A DNA stretch of 64,000 nt from Curtobacterium sp. VKM Ac-1395 (GCF_015350975.1 NZ_JADKRX010000002.1:284004-348003); one strand, 5' to 3'; numbered from the stretch's first letter, positions 25,711-36,360 are shown. The notes: generated by a model not told the origin, from the sequence alone. A program made the numbers and translations.

Positions 25711-28368
25711 ATGCAGACCGCAGAGATCCGCCGCCGTTGGCTCCAGTACTTCGGTGACCGCGGCCACACCGTCGTCCCGTCCGCCTCGCTCGTCTCGGAC
25801 GACCCCTCGCTGCTCTTCACGGTCGCCGGCATGGTCCCGTTCATCCCGTACCTGACCGGGCTCGTCCCGTCGCCGTACCCCCGCGCCACGAGCGTCCAGA
25901 AGTGCATCCGCACCAACGACATCGAAGAGGTCGGCAAGACCCCGCGGCACGGCACGTTCTTCCAGATGAACGGCAACTTCTCCTTCGGCGACTACTTCAA
26001 GGAGCAGGCGATCCAGTACGCCTGGGAGTTCCTGACGTCACCGGAGCCCGACGGCGGGCTCGGGTTCTCCGCCGACGACCTCTGGGTCACGGTGTACGAG
26101 GACGACGACGAGGCCATCGCCTTCTGGAAGCAGCACTCCACGCTGCCCGACGAGCGGATCCAGCGCCTCGGCAAGGACACCAACTACTGGTCGACCGGGC
26201 AGCCCGGGCCGGCCGGCCCCTGCTCGGAGATCTTCTTCGACCGTGGGCCCGCGTACGGCATCGACGGCGGGCCGGCCACCGACGACGACCGCTACGTCGA
26301 GATCTGGAACCTCGTGTTCATGCAGTACCAGATCGCGGACGTGCGCTCGAAGTACGACTTCGAGATCACCGGCGAACTGCCGAACAAGAACATCGACACC
26401 GGCATGGGGCTCGAGCGCGTCGCCTTCATCAAGCAGGGCGTCGACAACATGTACGAGATCGACCAGGTCCGCCCGGTCCTCGACAAGGCCGCCGAGGTGT
26501 CCGGTCGTCGCTACGGCGCCGTGCACGAGGACGACGTCCGCATGCGCGTCATCGCCGACCACGTCCGGTCCGCGCTCATGCTCATCGCCGACGGTGTCTC
26601 CCCGTCGAACGAGGGCCGCGGCTACATCCTCCGACGCCTGCTGCGCCGCACCGTGCGTGCCATGCGCCTGCTCGGGGTGGAGGGCGCGACGTTCCCGTCG
26701 CTCTTCCCCGCGTCGCGCGACGCCATGAAGGACGCCTACCCCGAGGTCGCGTCCGACTACGACCGCATCGCACGCATCGCCTACGCAGAAGAGGAGACCT
26801 TCCTCCGCACGCTCGCGCAGGGCACCACGATCCTCGACGTCGCGGTCGACCGTGCCAAGCAGGACGGCCGTCCCTCGATCGGCGGCGACACCGCGTTCCT
26901 GCTGCACGACACGTTCGGGTTCCCGATCGACCTGACGCTCGAGATGGCAGGGGAAGCGGGCGTCCACGTCGACCGCACCGCCTTCGACACCCTCATGGCC
27001 GAGCAGCGGTCCCGGGCCAAGGCCGACGCCAAGAGCAAGAAGACCGCGCTCGCGGACCTCAGCGTCTACAGCGCCTTCCGTGCCGCCGGTGAGACCACCT
27101 TCCTCGGCTACGACGCACTCCAGGCCGAGTCCCGCGTGCTCGGCATCATCGTCGGGGGCGTCAGCGTCGACCGTGCCGTCGTCGGGGACATCGCCGAGGT
27201 CATCCTCAGCGAGACCAGCCTGTACGCCGAGTCCGGCGGCCAGGACGCCGACCAGGGCTCGATCATCGGCAACGGCTTCGACCTCGAGGTCCTCGACGTC
27301 CAGAAGCCCGTCACCGGTCTGTGGTCGCACACCGTCCAGGTCCGCTCCGGTGAGGTCGCGGTCGGCGCCCCCGCCACCACGGTCGTCGACGCCGAGTACC
27401 GCCGTGGTGCCACGCAGGCGCACTCGGCGACGCACCTCGTCAACGCCGCGCTCCGCGACGTCCTCGGCCCCGAGGCACTGCAGGCCGGTTCCTACAACAA
27501 GTCCGGCTACATGCGCCTGGACTTCTCGTGGAGCCAGCCCGTCTCCCTCGAGACCCGCTCCGAGATCGAAGAGGTGGTCAACAGCGCGATCCGCTCCGAC
27601 CTCGCGGTCTCCACGCGCATCCTGCCGATCGACGAGGCCAGGGCACTCGGCGCGCAGGCGCTGTTCGGCGAGAAGTACGGTGCCGAGGTCCGCATGGTCG
27701 ACATCGGCGGCCCCTGGTCCCGCGAACTCTGCGGTGGCATCCACGTTGCCTCCAGCGCCCAGGTCGGCCTCGTCAACCTGGTCGGGGAGTCCAGCGTCGG
27801 GTCGACCAACCGTCGCGTCGAGGCCCTCGTCGGGCTCGAGGGCTTCCGGGAGCTCGCGGTCGAGCGCACCATCGTGTCCCAGCTCTCCAGTGCGCTGAAG
27901 GCCCCCCGGAACGACCTGCCCGCCCGCGTGCAGTCCCTGATGGAGGACCTCCGCGTCGCGCAGAAGCGCATCGCGGAGTTCGAGTCCGCCGGCCTGCAGC
28001 AGCGCGTGCCGGCGATCACCCGCCTCGCGACGACCATCGGCACAGCCACCGTGGTGGCCGAGACGGTCGACGGGCTGAAGTCCGCCGACGAGCTCCGGTC
28101 GCTCGCCACCAGCGTGCGCGCACAGCTCGGCACCGAGGCGGCCGTGGTCGTCCTCGGCGCCGTGGTGAACGGCAAGCCGGCGGTCATCGTCGCCACGAAC
28201 GACGCCGCACGCAGCGCGGGCGTCCAGGCTGGCCCCCTCGCGAAGGAAGCCGCCGCGGTCCTCGGCGGTGGCGGCGGTGGCAAGCCCGACCTCGCCCAGG
28301 GCGGCGGCACCGACGTGGCGGCACTGCCGGCGGCGCTCCGCGCGGTCACCGACCGGCTCGCGGCCTGA
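25711..28368 (+). CDS. alaS: Alanyl-tRNA synthetase
   Basis: This 885-residue enzyme charges tRNA-Ala. The class II catalytic core is at the N-terminus (RRRWLQYFGDRGHTVVPSASL, KTPRHGTFFQMNGNFSFG). The editing domain carries the zinc ligands His571, His575, Cys674 and His678 (HSATH, CGGIH). A C-terminal dimerisation segment with a Gly-rich GGGGGGKPDLAQGGG follows. Full family length. ATG start with aggaag upstream. ruvX follows 2 nt after the stop. Confidence 0.97.
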   Translation: MQTAEIRRRWLQYFGDRGHTVVPSASLVSDDPSLLFTVAGMVPFIPYLTGLVPSPYPRATSVQKCIRTNDIEEVGKTPRHGTFFQMNGNFSFGDYFKEQAIQYAWEFLTSPEPDGGLGFSADDLWVTVYEDDDEAIAFWKQHSTLPDERIQRLGKDTNYWSTGQPGPAGPCSEIFFDRGPAYGIDGGPATDDDRYVEIWNLVFMQYQIADVRSKYDFEITGELPNKNIDTGMGLERVAFIKQGVDNMYEIDQVRPVLDKAAEVSGRRYGAVHEDDVRMRVIADHVRSALMLIADGVSPSNEGRGYILRRLLRRTVRAMRLLGVEGATFPSLFPASRDAMKDAYPEVASDYDRIARIAYAEEETFLRTLAQGTTILDVAVDRAKQDGRPSIGGDTAFLLHDTFGFPIDLTLEMAGEAGVHVDRTAFDTLMAEQRSRAKADAKSKKTALADLSVYSAFRAAGETTFLGYDALQAESRVLGIIVGGVSVDRAVVGDIAEVILSETSLYAESGGQDADQGSIIGNGFDLEVLDVQKPVTGLWSHTVQVRSGEVAVGAPATTVVDAEYRRGATQAHSATHLVNAALRDVLGPEALQAGSYNKSGYMRLDFSWSQPVSLETRSEIEEVVNSAIRSDLAVSTRILPIDEARALGAQALFGEKYGAEVRMVDIGGPWSRELCGGIHVASSAQVGLVNLVGESSVGSTNRRVEALVGLEGFRELAVERTIVSQLSSALKAPRNDLPARVQSLMEDLRVAQKRIAEFESAGLQQRVPAITRLATTIGTATVVAETVDGLKSADELRSLATSVRAQLGTEAAVVVLGAVVNGKPAVIVATNDAARSAGVQAGPLAKEAAAVLGGGGGGKPDLAQGGGTDVAALPAALRAVTDRLAA

Positions 28369-28370
28369 GC

Positions 28371-28823
28371 GTGACGATCCGGTCCGGACGCCGGCTCGGC
28401 ATCGACGTCGGCCGCGCCCGGATCGGGGTCGCCGTGTGCGACCGCGACGGCTTCATCGCCACCCCGGTCGAGACCGTCCGGCGTGACGACAAGCACGACC
28501 TGCGGCGCATCCTCACGATCGCCGACGAGTACGACGTGCTGGAGGTCGTGGTCGGCCTGCCGCTGTCGATGTCGGGCGGCGACACCCCGTCCACGACGGA
28601 CGCCAGGGCGTTCGCGGCCCGGATCGCCGAGCACCGACCGGTGCGCCTGGTCGACGAACGTCTGTCGACCGTCACGGCCCAGCGGGGCATGCGAGCGGCC
28701 GGCCGGACCACGAAGAACTCGCGGGCCGTGATCGACCAAGCGGCCGCTGTTATCATTCTGCAACACGCGCTCGACCACGAGCGTTCGTCCGGCGCCCCGC
28801 CTGGGGCCACGCTCCCCGAGTAG
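28371..28823 (+). CDS. ruvX: Holliday junction resolvase-like protein YqgF/RuvX
   Basis: This 150-residue RNase H-like protein belongs to the YqgF family, implicated in pre-16S rRNA 5' processing. Asp12 in LGIDVGRARIGVA, the middle VVVGLPLSMSG and VDERLSTVTA supply the acidic active site. The order alaS-yqgF-mltG is standard in actinobacteria. GTG start directly after the alaS stop. Confidence 0.93.
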   Translation: MTIRSGRRLGIDVGRARIGVAVCDRDGFIATPVETVRRDDKHDLRRILTIADEYDVLEVVVGLPLSMSGGDTPSTTDARAFAARIAEHRPVRLVDERLSTVTAQRGMRAAGRTTKNSRAVIDQAAAVIILQHALDHERSSGAPPGATLPE

Positions 28824-28888
28824 GGCTGCCCTCGTCGTCACCGAAGCGACGGAGCCCCGCGGAGTTCCCACCGAGAGATCGAGGACCG

Positions 28889-30484
28889 TTGGCAGACGAC
28901 CTGGACTGGAACGCGATCATCGCGACCGGCAACGACGCCGATCGACGGGGCCACCGCTCCCGCCGGGACGGCGCACCAGATGACCGCACCGACAGCCCCG
29001 ATGGCGGGGAACCGCCCGCCGGTCGGCCGCTCTCCCGCCGGGAGGCCCGTGCCAGGGAAGCGGCAGCGGCGCGCGACGCGCAGACGGCCGGCTCGACCGC
29101 ACCCCAGCAGCAGCAGCAGCAGACACAGCAGCAGCCGACACGGCAGCAGCCGACACCGCAGCAGACGGTGTCCCAGTCGCCGACGCCCGCGTCCCGGAAC
29201 CGCTTCGACGTGGACGCGTCGGGACGCGACGACGACGCTGGCGTGACGCACCGCGACGACCTCGCCGCCGCGGTCGCACCGGCAGCGGTGGCGGACGACG
29301 GTGAGGCCGACCGCGGCACCGGCAACGGTGGCGGCGCTGCGGGAGGCGGCGGAGGTGACGGCCGTGACGGCGGCGGGGGAGCCTCCCGTCCGCCGCGTGG
29401 TCCCCACGAGCCGCACCGCCGCTCACGTGGCGCGCTCATCGCGGGGATCGTCATCGTGGCGATCGTCGTCGCTGCCGGCGTCGGCGCGTACGCGTTCGCG
29501 GCGCCGAAGGTGCAGCAGGTCGTCGCGGCGTTCAGCGGGGACAAGGAGCCGGAGGACTACTCCGGCGACGGCACCTCGAAGGTGACCATCACGATCAAGC
29601 AGGGCGACATCGGCGAGGACGTCGCGAAGACGCTGCAGCGCAGCGGTGTCGTGAAGACGTCCGGAGTGTTCTACAAGCTCCTGCTCGCGAGCCCGAGCGT
29701 GCAGTTCCAGCCGGGTTCGTACGCGCTGAAGAAGAAGATGAGCTCGAAGGCGGCGCTGTCGGCGTTGCAGGACAAGGCGAACCGGGTGGAGGACGCCTCG
29801 ATCGTCATCCCCGAGGGCACGGTCCTGGCGGACATCGAAGCCGGCATGGTGTCGAAGGCCGGCCTGACCGAGGACGAGGTCTCCGCCGCCGCGAAGGACG
29901 TCGGCGCGTACGGGCTGCCGTCCGGCGTGACGTCGCTCGAGGGCTGGTTGTTCCCGGCGACCTACCCGATCAACCCGGGCTGGTCGGCGAAGCAGTACTT
30001 CCAGTCGATGGTCGACACGATGAAGCAGCACCTGCAGTCCGCCGGTGTGGCCGAGGCCGACCAGGAGCACGTGCTCGTGTTCGCCTCGCTCGTGCAGAAG
30101 GAGGCCGGGCTCGCCGCCGACTACCCGAAGGTCGCGCGGGTGTTCCAGAACCGCCTCGACCAGGGCATGCGGATGCAGTCCGACGCCACCGTGGCGTACG
30201 GCACCGGCAACACGCACCGGGTCACGACGACCGACGCGGAGCGGGACGACGCCTCGAACCCGTACAACACGTACCAGCACGACGGACTGCCGCCCGGACC
30301 GATCTCGAACCCGGGTGACATCGCGCTGCAGGCCGTCACGCACCCGGCCACGGGCAACTGGCTGTACTTCGTGACGGTCGACCTCGAGTCCGGGGAGACG
30401 ACCTTCTCGGACACGTACGACCAGCACCTGCAGGCCGTCAAGCAGTTCCAGGCCTGGCTCCGCGCACACCCCTCGTACCAGTAG
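28889..30484 (+). CDS. mltG: Endolytic transglycosylase MltG
   Basis: This 531-residue membrane protein cuts nascent peptidoglycan glycan strands. The N-terminal cytoplasmic region of about 180 residues is low complexity, with a Gln-rich tract near residues 73-93 and a Gly/Asp tract. One transmembrane helix lies at about 182-205. The YceG domain follows, with catalytic Glu405 in VQKEAG and the nearby SLEGWLFPATY and NPYNTYQHDGLPPGPISNPG. The start is an uncommon TTG with gaga and gagga upstream. In many relatives aroE follows, but here aroC does. Confidence 0.93.
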   Translation: MADDLDWNAIIATGNDADRRGHRSRRDGAPDDRTDSPDGGEPPAGRPLSRREARAREAAAARDAQTAGSTAPQQQQQQTQQQPTRQQPTPQQTVSQSPTPASRNRFDVDASGRDDDAGVTHRDDLAAAVAPAAVADDGEADRGTGNGGGAAGGGGGDGRDGGGGASRPPRGPHEPHRRSRGALIAGIVIVAIVVAAGVGAYAFAAPKVQQVVAAFSGDKEPEDYSGDGTSKVTITIKQGDIGEDVAKTLQRSGVVKTSGVFYKLLLASPSVQFQPGSYALKKKMSSKAALSALQDKANRVEDASIVIPEGTVLADIEAGMVSKAGLTEDEVSAAAKDVGAYGLPSGVTSLEGWLFPATYPINPGWSAKQYFQSMVDTMKQHLQSAGVAEADQEHVLVFASLVQKEAGLAADYPKVARVFQNRLDQGMRMQSDATVAYGTGNTHRVTTTDAERDDASNPYNTYQHDGLPPGPISNPGDIALQAVTHPATGNWLYFVTVDLESGETTFSDTYDQHLQAVKQFQAWLRAHPSYQ

Positions 30485-30489
30485 CCGCG

Positions 30490-30519
30490 CGGGACCGGGA
30501 CGATCGTGTCCCGGTCCCG
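30490..30519 (+). terminator. Terminator after mltG
   Basis: A 12-bp stem (30490-30501 with 30508-30519) and a 6-nt loop follow 5 nt after the stop and precede aroC. Confidence 0.7.
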
Positions 30520-30541
30520 ACGGCTGTGGGAGGATGGCACC

Positions 30542-31762
30542 ATGCTTCGTTGGTTGACCGCAGGTGAGTCCCACGGACCCGAACTGATCGCGATGCTCGA
30601 GGGCCTGCCCGCCGGTGTCCCCGTGTCGTTCGAGTCCATCCGCACCGACCTCGCGCGGCGCAAGCTCGGCTACGGCCGTGGCTCCCGCATGAAGTTCGAG
30701 CAGGACGAGCTCCACGTCTCCGGCGGTGTCCGGCACGGGTACTCGATGGGCAGCCCCATCGCGATCCGCATCGGCAACACCGAGTGGCCCAAGTGGGTCG
30801 AGGTCATGAACCCCGAGCCCGTCGAGCAGACCGAGGCCTCCCGTGGGCGCAGCGCTCCGCTGACCAGGCCGCGTCCCGGCCACGCCGACCTCGTCGGGAT
30901 GCAGAAGTACGGCTTCGACGAGGCCCGGCCGATCCTCGAGCGTGCCTCCGCCCGCGAGACCGCGGCCCGCGTCGCGCTCGGTGCCGTGGCCAAGTCGTTC
31001 CTCGCCGAACTCGGGATCCGCTCCGTCGCCCACACCCTGCAGGTGGGCAGCGTCCGCGTGCCCGACGGGTCGGCGCTGCCGATGCCCGACGACGTCGACC
31101 GGCTCGACGACGACCAGCTCCGGTGCTTCGACGCCGACACCTCGGCGCGCATGGTGACCGAGGTCGAAGCCGCCAAGAAGGACGGCGACACCCTCGGCGG
31201 CGTCGTCGAGGTGCTGTTCTACGGCGTTCCGCCCGGGCTGGGGTCGCACGTGCAGTGGGACCGTCGCCTCGACGCACGACTCGCCGCCGCGATCATGGGC
31301 ATCCAGGCCATCAAGGGCGTCGAGGTCGGTGACGGCTTCCAGACCGCCGGCCGCCGCGGGTCCGAGGCCCACGACGAGCTGTACCGGGAGGACGGCGAGA
31401 TCATCCGCACGAGCGACCGTGCCGGCGGCACCGAGGGCGGCATGTCCACGGGCACCGTGCTCCGCGTCCGCGCGGGCATGAAGCCGATCGCGACGATCCC
31501 GCACGCGCTCCACACCATCGACGTCACCACGGGTGAGGACGCCTCGGCGCATCACCAGCGTTCGGACGTCTGCGCGGTGCCGGCCGCCGGCGTCGTGGCC
31601 GAGGCCATGGTCGCGCTCGTGCTGGCCGACGCCGTGCTGGAGAAGTTCGGCGGCGACAACGTCGTCGAGACCAAGCGCAACCTGGAGTCGTACCTCGCGT
31701 CGATCCCCGAGACCCTGCGTTCCCGCCGCACCGAGCCGGCTGAGCCCTCCAGCACCTGGTGA
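30542..31762 (+). CDS. aroC: Chorismate synthase
   Basis: This 406-residue FMN-dependent enzyme converts EPSP to chorismate, the precursor of aromatic amino acids. The N-terminal [18 protein letters not shown], the central [18 protein letters not shown] and the C-terminal [16 protein letters not shown] are the family signatures. ATG start preceded by gggagga. It overlaps aroK by GTGA and opens an aroC-aroK-aroB operon. Product can feed the trp genes near 56-62 kb. Confidence 0.97.
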   Translation: MLRWLTAGESHGPELIAMLEGLPAGVPVSFESIRTDLARRKLGYGRGSRMKFEQDELHVSGGVRHGYSMGSPIAIRIGNTEWPKWVEVMNPEPVEQTEASRGRSAPLTRPRPGHADLVGMQKYGFDEARPILERASARETAARVALGAVAKSFLAELGIRSVAHTLQVGSVRVPDGSALPMPDDVDRLDDDQLRCFDADTSARMVTEVEAAKKDGDTLGGVVEVLFYGVPPGLGSHVQWDRRLDARLAAAIMGIQAIKGVEVGDGFQTAGRRGSEAHDELYREDGEIIRTSDRAGGTEGGMSTGTVLRVRAGMKPIATIPHALHTIDVTTGEDASAHHQRSDVCAVPAAGVVAEAMVALVLADAVLEKFGGDNVVETKRNLESYLASIPETLRSRRTEPAEPSSTW

Positions 31763-32313
31763 GCGCCGGACCGGTGGGGGACGACCACGGCCGACGCGGC
31801 ACCGCGCCCGTCGTCGTGATCGGCCCGATGGGTGCCGGCAAGTCCACCGTGGGCAAGCGCGTGGCGAAGCGGCTCGGCGTGCCCTTCACCGACACCGACC
31901 GGGTGATCGCGCGCGAGCACGGTCCCATCCCCGCGATCTTCACCGACCGGGGTGAGCCTGCGTTCCGGGCGCTCGAGGCCGACGCGGTCGCCGTCGCCAT
32001 GCGCACCGGCGGCGTCATCGCCGTGGGTGGCGGTGCCGTCACGCACGCGGACACCCGCCGGGCGATGGACGGCGCACGCGTGGTGCTGTTGACCGTCTCG
32101 CCCGAGGCCGTCGCCGACCGCATCGCCGGGTCCGACCGCCCGCTGTTGGCGTCCGGCGGCATCGACGCCTGGCAGACCATCCTCGACGACCGCGCGGCGA
32201 CCTACGCCGAGCTCGCGCACGTGGTCGTCGACACCTCTCGTCGCCCCATGGCCCACGTCGTCGAGGACGTCGTCGCCTGGCTGCGGAGCGACCACACCGA
32301 AGGAGCACCGTGA
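31759..32313 (+). CDS. aroK: Shikimate kinase
   Basis: This 184-residue kinase phosphorylates shikimate. Walker A is GPMGAGKST at 22-30, FTDTDRVIA supplies the substrate-binding Asp, and GGGAV follows. The GTG start overlaps the aroC stop and its stop overlaps the aroB start, both as GTGA, suggesting translational coupling. Confidence 0.94.
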   Translation: MSAGPVGDDHGRRGTAPVVVIGPMGAGKSTVGKRVAKRLGVPFTDTDRVIAREHGPIPAIFTDRGEPAFRALEADAVAVAMRTGGVIAVGGGAVTHADTRRAMDGARVVLLTVSPEAVADRIAGSDRPLLASGGIDAWQTILDDRAATYAELAHVVVDTSRRPMAHVVEDVVAWLRSDHTEGAP

Positions 32314-33407
32314 CCGAGACGACCCTGCCAGAAGGCACCACCGAGATCCGTGTCGGCGGTGCGGACGGCTACGTCGTCGCGGTCGGCACCGGCCTGCTCG
32401 GGTCCCTGCCCGCGCTGCTCGGACCGCGGGTCGCCAAGGTGCTGATCGTGCACGCGCCGACGCTCGGTGCCCGCGCGGAGGAGCTCCGCGCCGGACTCGT
32501 CGAGGCCGGCTTCGAGGCCCTGATCGCCGAGGTGCCCGACGCCGAGGCCGCCAAGCGCGTCGAGGTCGCCGCGTTCTGCTGGCAGATCCTCGGGCAGTCG
32601 GACTTCACCAGGACCGATGCCGTCATCGGCCTGGGCGGGGGAGCCGTCACCGACCTCGCCGGGTTCGTCGCCGCGACGTGGCTGCGCGGCGTGCCGTACT
32701 TCTCCGTACCGACGAGCGTGCTCGGCATGGTCGACGCCAGCGTCGGTGGCAAGACGGGCATCAACACGAACGAGGGCAAGAACCTGGTCGGGGTGTTCTC
32801 CGCACCCCGTGCCGTCGTCGTGGACCTCGACCTGGTGCACACGCTGCCGCGCAACGACGTGCTGACCGGGTTCGCCGAGATCGTCAAGGCCGGGTTCATC
32901 GCCGTACCCGAGATCCTCGACATAGTCGAGGCCGACGTCGACCGCGCCACCGACCCCTCGACGCCCGAGTTCCGCCGGGTGGTCGAGCTCGCGATCCAGC
33001 TCAAGGCGCAGGTGGTGTCGGAGGACTTCACCGAGCAGGGGCGTCGGGAGATCCTGAACTACGGGCACACGCTCGGGCACGCGATCGAGCACGCCGAGCG
33101 CTACCAGTGGCGGCACGGGGCAGCGGTGTCGGTCGGCATGGTCTTCGCCGCCGAGCTCGCACGCCTCACCGGGCACCTCGACGACGCGACCGTCGACCGG
33201 CACCGGTCGATCCTCGAGTCGCTGTCGCTGCCGACGAGCTACCCGCTCGGCCGGTGGCAGTCGCTCCTGGCGACCATGCGTCGGGACAAGAAGGCCCGCG
33301 CCGGCATGCTCCGGTTCATCGTGCTCGACGGCATCGGCAAGCCCGTCACGCTCGAGGGCCCAGAGGACCACCTGCTCTTCACCGCCTACCAGGAGGTCGG
33401 CGCCTAG
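32310..33407 (+). CDS. aroB: 3-dehydroquinate synthase
   Basis: This 365-residue zinc- and NAD-dependent enzyme makes 3-dehydroquinate from DAHP. GLGGGAVTDLAGFVAATWLRG, the PTSVLGMVDASVGGKTGIN segment and the metal-binding HTLGHAIEH are all present. It closes the aroCKB cluster; aroQ, a frequent next gene, is not here. Confidence 0.96.
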   Translation: MTETTLPEGTTEIRVGGADGYVVAVGTGLLGSLPALLGPRVAKVLIVHAPTLGARAEELRAGLVEAGFEALIAEVPDAEAAKRVEVAAFCWQILGQSDFTRTDAVIGLGGGAVTDLAGFVAATWLRGVPYFSVPTSVLGMVDASVGGKTGINTNEGKNLVGVFSAPRAVVVDLDLVHTLPRNDVLTGFAEIVKAGFIAVPEILDIVEADVDRATDPSTPEFRRVVELAIQLKAQVVSEDFTEQGRREILNYGHTLGHAIEHAERYQWRHGAAVSVGMVFAAELARLTGHLDDATVDRHRSILESLSLPTSYPLGRWQSLLATMRRDKKARAGMLRFIVLDGIGKPVTLEGPEDHLLFTAYQEVGA

Positions 33408-33523
33408 CCCCGTCGCCAGCGCAGCACGCGGCGCGGGCGGGCCGACCTGTGGACGGCCCCCGAGCCTCCCGGCTGTGGAGGAGTCAGCCGGGGGCGCCCA
33501 GCCCGGGGGAGCATGCTGAACAG

Positions 33524-35215
33524 GTGCCCACACCACCCCGTCTGAGCGACCTCGGCGCCCGGCCGGACGCCGACGCGGGAACCCTCCGCTCCCGCGCGCG
33601 CCGCTTCGCCGAACTGCTGTCCATCGCCCGCCGACACGGCCTCGTGCCGTTCCGTCGCCTCGACTTCTCCCGCGACCCGGAGACCTCGGACAAGCGGCGA
33701 GACCAGGCCGAACACCTCCGTCGCGCGCTCGAGGAGGCCGGCGGCGGCTTCGTGAAGATGGGACAGCTGCTCTCGACCCGCGACGACCTGCTGCCGGACG
33801 AGTGGACCGAGGGACTCGCGCACCTGCAGCGGGACGTCACGCCCGCGGACCCGCAGGAGGTGTCGGACCTGCTGACGGCGGACCTCGGGGCCCCCGTGGC
33901 GGAGGTCTTCCAGTCGTTCGACCCGAAGCCCGTCGCCGCGGCGTCGATCGCGCAGGTGCACCGTGCCCGGCTGCACGACGGCACCGCGGTCGCCGTGAAG
34001 GTCCAACGACCCGGCATCGACGCGGCCGTGCGGCAGGACGTCGACATCGCGCTCCGCGTGGTGCGGTTCCTCGCCCGGACGTCGGCCGAGGCCCGTCAGG
34101 TCGGGGTGATCGACGTGGCGACCCAGTACGGCGACGACCTCATCCGGCAGGTCGACTTCTCCTCTGAGCTCCGCAACCTCGAGGCGCTCCGCGCGGCCCA
34201 GGCCAGGAGCGCCCGGCCGGACGAGGTCCGCTTCCCGACGCCGTACCCCGAGCTCTCGGGCCGGCGGGTGCTCGTGATGGAGTTCCTCGAGGGCGACACG
34301 CTCAGCGCGATCCGCGCCTCCCGCGTCGACCGGGACCTCGACGAGCCGATGCGGGCGATCCTCCGGTCGTTCCTGCGGCAGGTCGTCTTCGACGGGATCT
34401 ACCACGGTGACCTGCACCCGGGGAACGTCCTGCTGCTGCCCGACGGTCGCCCCGCCCTCATCGACTTCGGCTCCGTCGGCCGCCTCGACCCGACGCTGCG
34501 CGACACGGTCCAGGAGCTCGTCGCCGCGTACATCCAGGACGACACCTCGCGGATCGCGGACGCCGTGCTGCGGATGGCGCCGGTGCGTCGAGCGCAGGAC
34601 GAGGCCGACTTCCGCCGGGACATCGCCCGCTTCGTGGCCGACGAGCTCGGCCCGGGCGCGCGCATCGGCGTCGAGACCGTGGACGACGCGGTCGAGGTCT
34701 TCGGCCGCTACCGGCTCAAGCCGCCGCCGGACTTCGTCGCAGCCGCCCGGGCACTGGCGATCTTCGAGGGGACGCTGCGCTCGCTGCTGCCCTCGTTCGA
34801 CCTCCTCGACGAGTCCCGCAACCTGGCCCGCGAGCAGATCCGTGACCAGCTCCGCCCGAGCGTGCTGCGGGACGTCGCCGCGCGCGAGCTCTTCGGCCTG
34901 TTCTCCACCGTCCGACGCTTGCCCAGGCGGATCGACCGGATCAGCGAGGCGATCGAGGGCAACAAGCTGTCGGTGAACATCCGGCTGCTCGCCGACCAGC
35001 GCGACCGGCGGACCGTCTCCGGCATGATCCGCCGGATCCTGCTCGTGCTGCTGGGGGCAGGGGCCGGCGTGCTGGCGATCGTCTACCTGGCGGCTCCGGC
35101 ACGGCCGACCGCGGTGCTGAGCACCGGCGTGGCGGGCGGGCTCCTCGGCGGGACGGCCGTGGTGCTGCTCGTGTGGGCGGCGATCGACGCCTGGCGCGCA
35201 CGGCGGCACGACTAG
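33524..35215 (+). CDS. ABC1/UbiB family atypical kinase
   Basis: This 563-residue protein carries the signatures of the ABC1 (ADCK/UbiB) family: the KxGQ motif with Lys78-Gln81, [11 protein letters not shown] in place of a normal glycine loop, [17 protein letters not shown] at 294-301 and DFGSVG with Asp314. Two transmembrane helices close the C-terminus. Family members act in isoprenoid-quinone or lipid metabolism as ATPases or unusual kinases. The substrate is unknown. It sits between aroB and efp. The GTG lies 6 nt after a CATGCT hexamer. Confidence 0.88.
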   Translation: MPTPPRLSDLGARPDADAGTLRSRARRFAELLSIARRHGLVPFRRLDFSRDPETSDKRRDQAEHLRRALEEAGGGFVKMGQLLSTRDDLLPDEWTEGLAHLQRDVTPADPQEVSDLLTADLGAPVAEVFQSFDPKPVAAASIAQVHRARLHDGTAVAVKVQRPGIDAAVRQDVDIALRVVRFLARTSAEARQVGVIDVATQYGDDLIRQVDFSSELRNLEALRAAQARSARPDEVRFPTPYPELSGRRVLVMEFLEGDTLSAIRASRVDRDLDEPMRAILRSFLRQVVFDGIYHGDLHPGNVLLLPDGRPALIDFGSVGRLDPTLRDTVQELVAAYIQDDTSRIADAVLRMAPVRRAQDEADFRRDIARFVADELGPGARIGVETVDDAVEVFGRYRLKPPPDFVAAARALAIFEGTLRSLLPSFDLLDESRNLAREQIRDQLRPSVLRDVAARELFGLFSTVRRLPRRIDRISEAIEGNKLSVNIRLLADQRDRRTVSGMIRRILLVLLGAGAGVLAIVYLAAPARPTAVLSTGVAGGLLGGTAVVLLVWAAIDAWRARRHD

Positions 35216-35252
35216 CGCAGGCGACGGCGCGGGCGCGGGTGAGGCGGTCGGC

Positions 35253-35258
35253 TACACT
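35253..35258 (+). promoter_or_regulatory. -10 hexamer for efp
   Basis: TACACT lies about 62 nt before the efp ATG. Confidence 0.45.
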
Positions 35259-35319
35259 CGTCCGGGGCCCCAGCGCCCGCAGGACTCCACTCCTCGACAC
35301 GAACGGGACATCGACACTC

Positions 35320-35880
35320 ATGGCCAGTACCACTGACATCAAGAACGGCGCCGTTCTCATCATCGACGGGCAGCTGTGGTCGGTCGTCGAGTTCCAGCAC
35401 GTCAAGCCCGGCAAGGGTGGTGCGTTCGTCCGCACCAAGCTGAAGAACGTCGTCTCCGGCAAGGTCGTCGACCGCACCTTCAACGCGGGCGCGAAGATCG
35501 AGACCGCGACGGTGGACCGCCGCGACTACCAGTTCCTCTACGAGGACGGCGACTCCTACGTGTTCATGGACACCGACACCTACGACCAGGTCCCGGTCCC
35601 CGCGACGGTCGTCGGCGACGCGAAGAACTTCCTCCTCGAGTCCGCGATGGTCACCCTCGCGATGAACGAGGGCAACCCGCTCTACATCGAGCTCCCGACG
35701 TCGATCGTCACCGAGATCGAGACCGAGCCCGGCCTGCAGGGCGACCGTTCGTCCGGTGGCACCAAGCCCGCGACGATCAAGGCCACCGGCTACCAGATCC
35801 AGGTGCCGCTGTACCTCGAGACCGACACCAAGGTGAAGATCGACACGCGCGACGGCAACTTCCTCGGCCGCGTCAACTAG
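35320..35880 (+). CDS. efp: Translation elongation factor P
   Basis: This 186-residue protein enters the ribosomal E site and relieves stalling at consecutive prolines. The N-terminal KOW-like domain ends in [17 protein letters not shown], with Lys in the loop that meets the peptidyl-transferase centre. Two OB domains follow and the C-terminus ends GNFLGRVN. Proline-rich proteins such as IF-2 here would be natural clients. nusB follows after 9 nt. Confidence 0.96.
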   Translation: MASTTDIKNGAVLIIDGQLWSVVEFQHVKPGKGGAFVRTKLKNVVSGKVVDRTFNAGAKIETATVDRRDYQFLYEDGDSYVFMDTDTYDQVPVPATVVGDAKNFLLESAMVTLAMNEGNPLYIELPTSIVTEIETEPGLQGDRSSGGTKPATIKATGYQIQVPLYLETDTKVKIDTRDGNFLGRVN

Positions 35881-35889
35881 GGCCGCCGG

Positions 35890-36342
35890 ATGAGTGCTCG
35901 TTCGAAGGCCCGCAAGCGCGCGCTCGACATGCTCTACGTGGCCGAGGTCCGGGAGCTCCCGATCGCCGACGTCCTCGCGACGGAGACGGTCCGTCACCTC
36001 GACAACCCCGAGCGGGCGTCGAGCTGGGACTACGCCCGCCAGGTGGTCACCGGGGTCGACGAGGCCCGTCGTGAGATCGACGACGTCATCATCGACCACG
36101 CCCAGGGCTGGTCCATCGCCCGGATGCCGGTCCTCGACCGCTGCATCCTCCGCATGGGCGTCTGGGAGATCCGCTTCAACCCCGAGGTGCCCGACGCCGT
36201 CGCCATCTCGGAGGCCGTCGAGCTCGCCCAGTCGCTGTCGACGGACGACTCCGCCGGTTTCGTGAACGGTGTCCTCGGCGCCGTCGCCGGTGGTCGTGCA
36301 CCGTCCGGTCGGACGGTGTCCGGAGACCAGGAGTCCCGCTAG
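35890..36342 (+). CDS. nusB: Transcription antitermination protein NusB
   Basis: This 150-residue all-helical protein binds boxA RNA with S10 in rRNA antitermination. ARSKARKRALDMLYVAEVR, the central SWDYARQVVTGVDE and VLDRCILRMGVWEIRF are typical, and AISEAVELAQSLSTDDSAGFVNGVLGAV closes the fold. Its stop codon lies inside the -10 hexamer of the pyr operon. Confidence 0.95.
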   Translation: MSARSKARKRALDMLYVAEVRELPIADVLATETVRHLDNPERASSWDYARQVVTGVDEARREIDDVIIDHAQGWSIARMPVLDRCILRMGVWEIRFNPEVPDAVAISEAVELAQSLSTDDSAGFVNGVLGAVAGGRAPSGRTVSGDQESR

Positions 36343-36345
36343 GGT
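36340..36345 (+). promoter_or_regulatory. -10 hexamer for the pyr operon
   Basis: TAGGGT overlaps the nusB stop codon. A start site near 36352 would place the complete PyrR-binding loop in the leader. Confidence 0.4.
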
Positions 36346-36360
36346 TGACCACGTCCGCAT

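Noticed and set aside
25500..25757. Pro-Ala-Pro-Ser repeat frame after the small membrane protein
   Set aside because: It needs a frameshift and runs into alaS in the wrong frame. The repeat is more likely non-coding.
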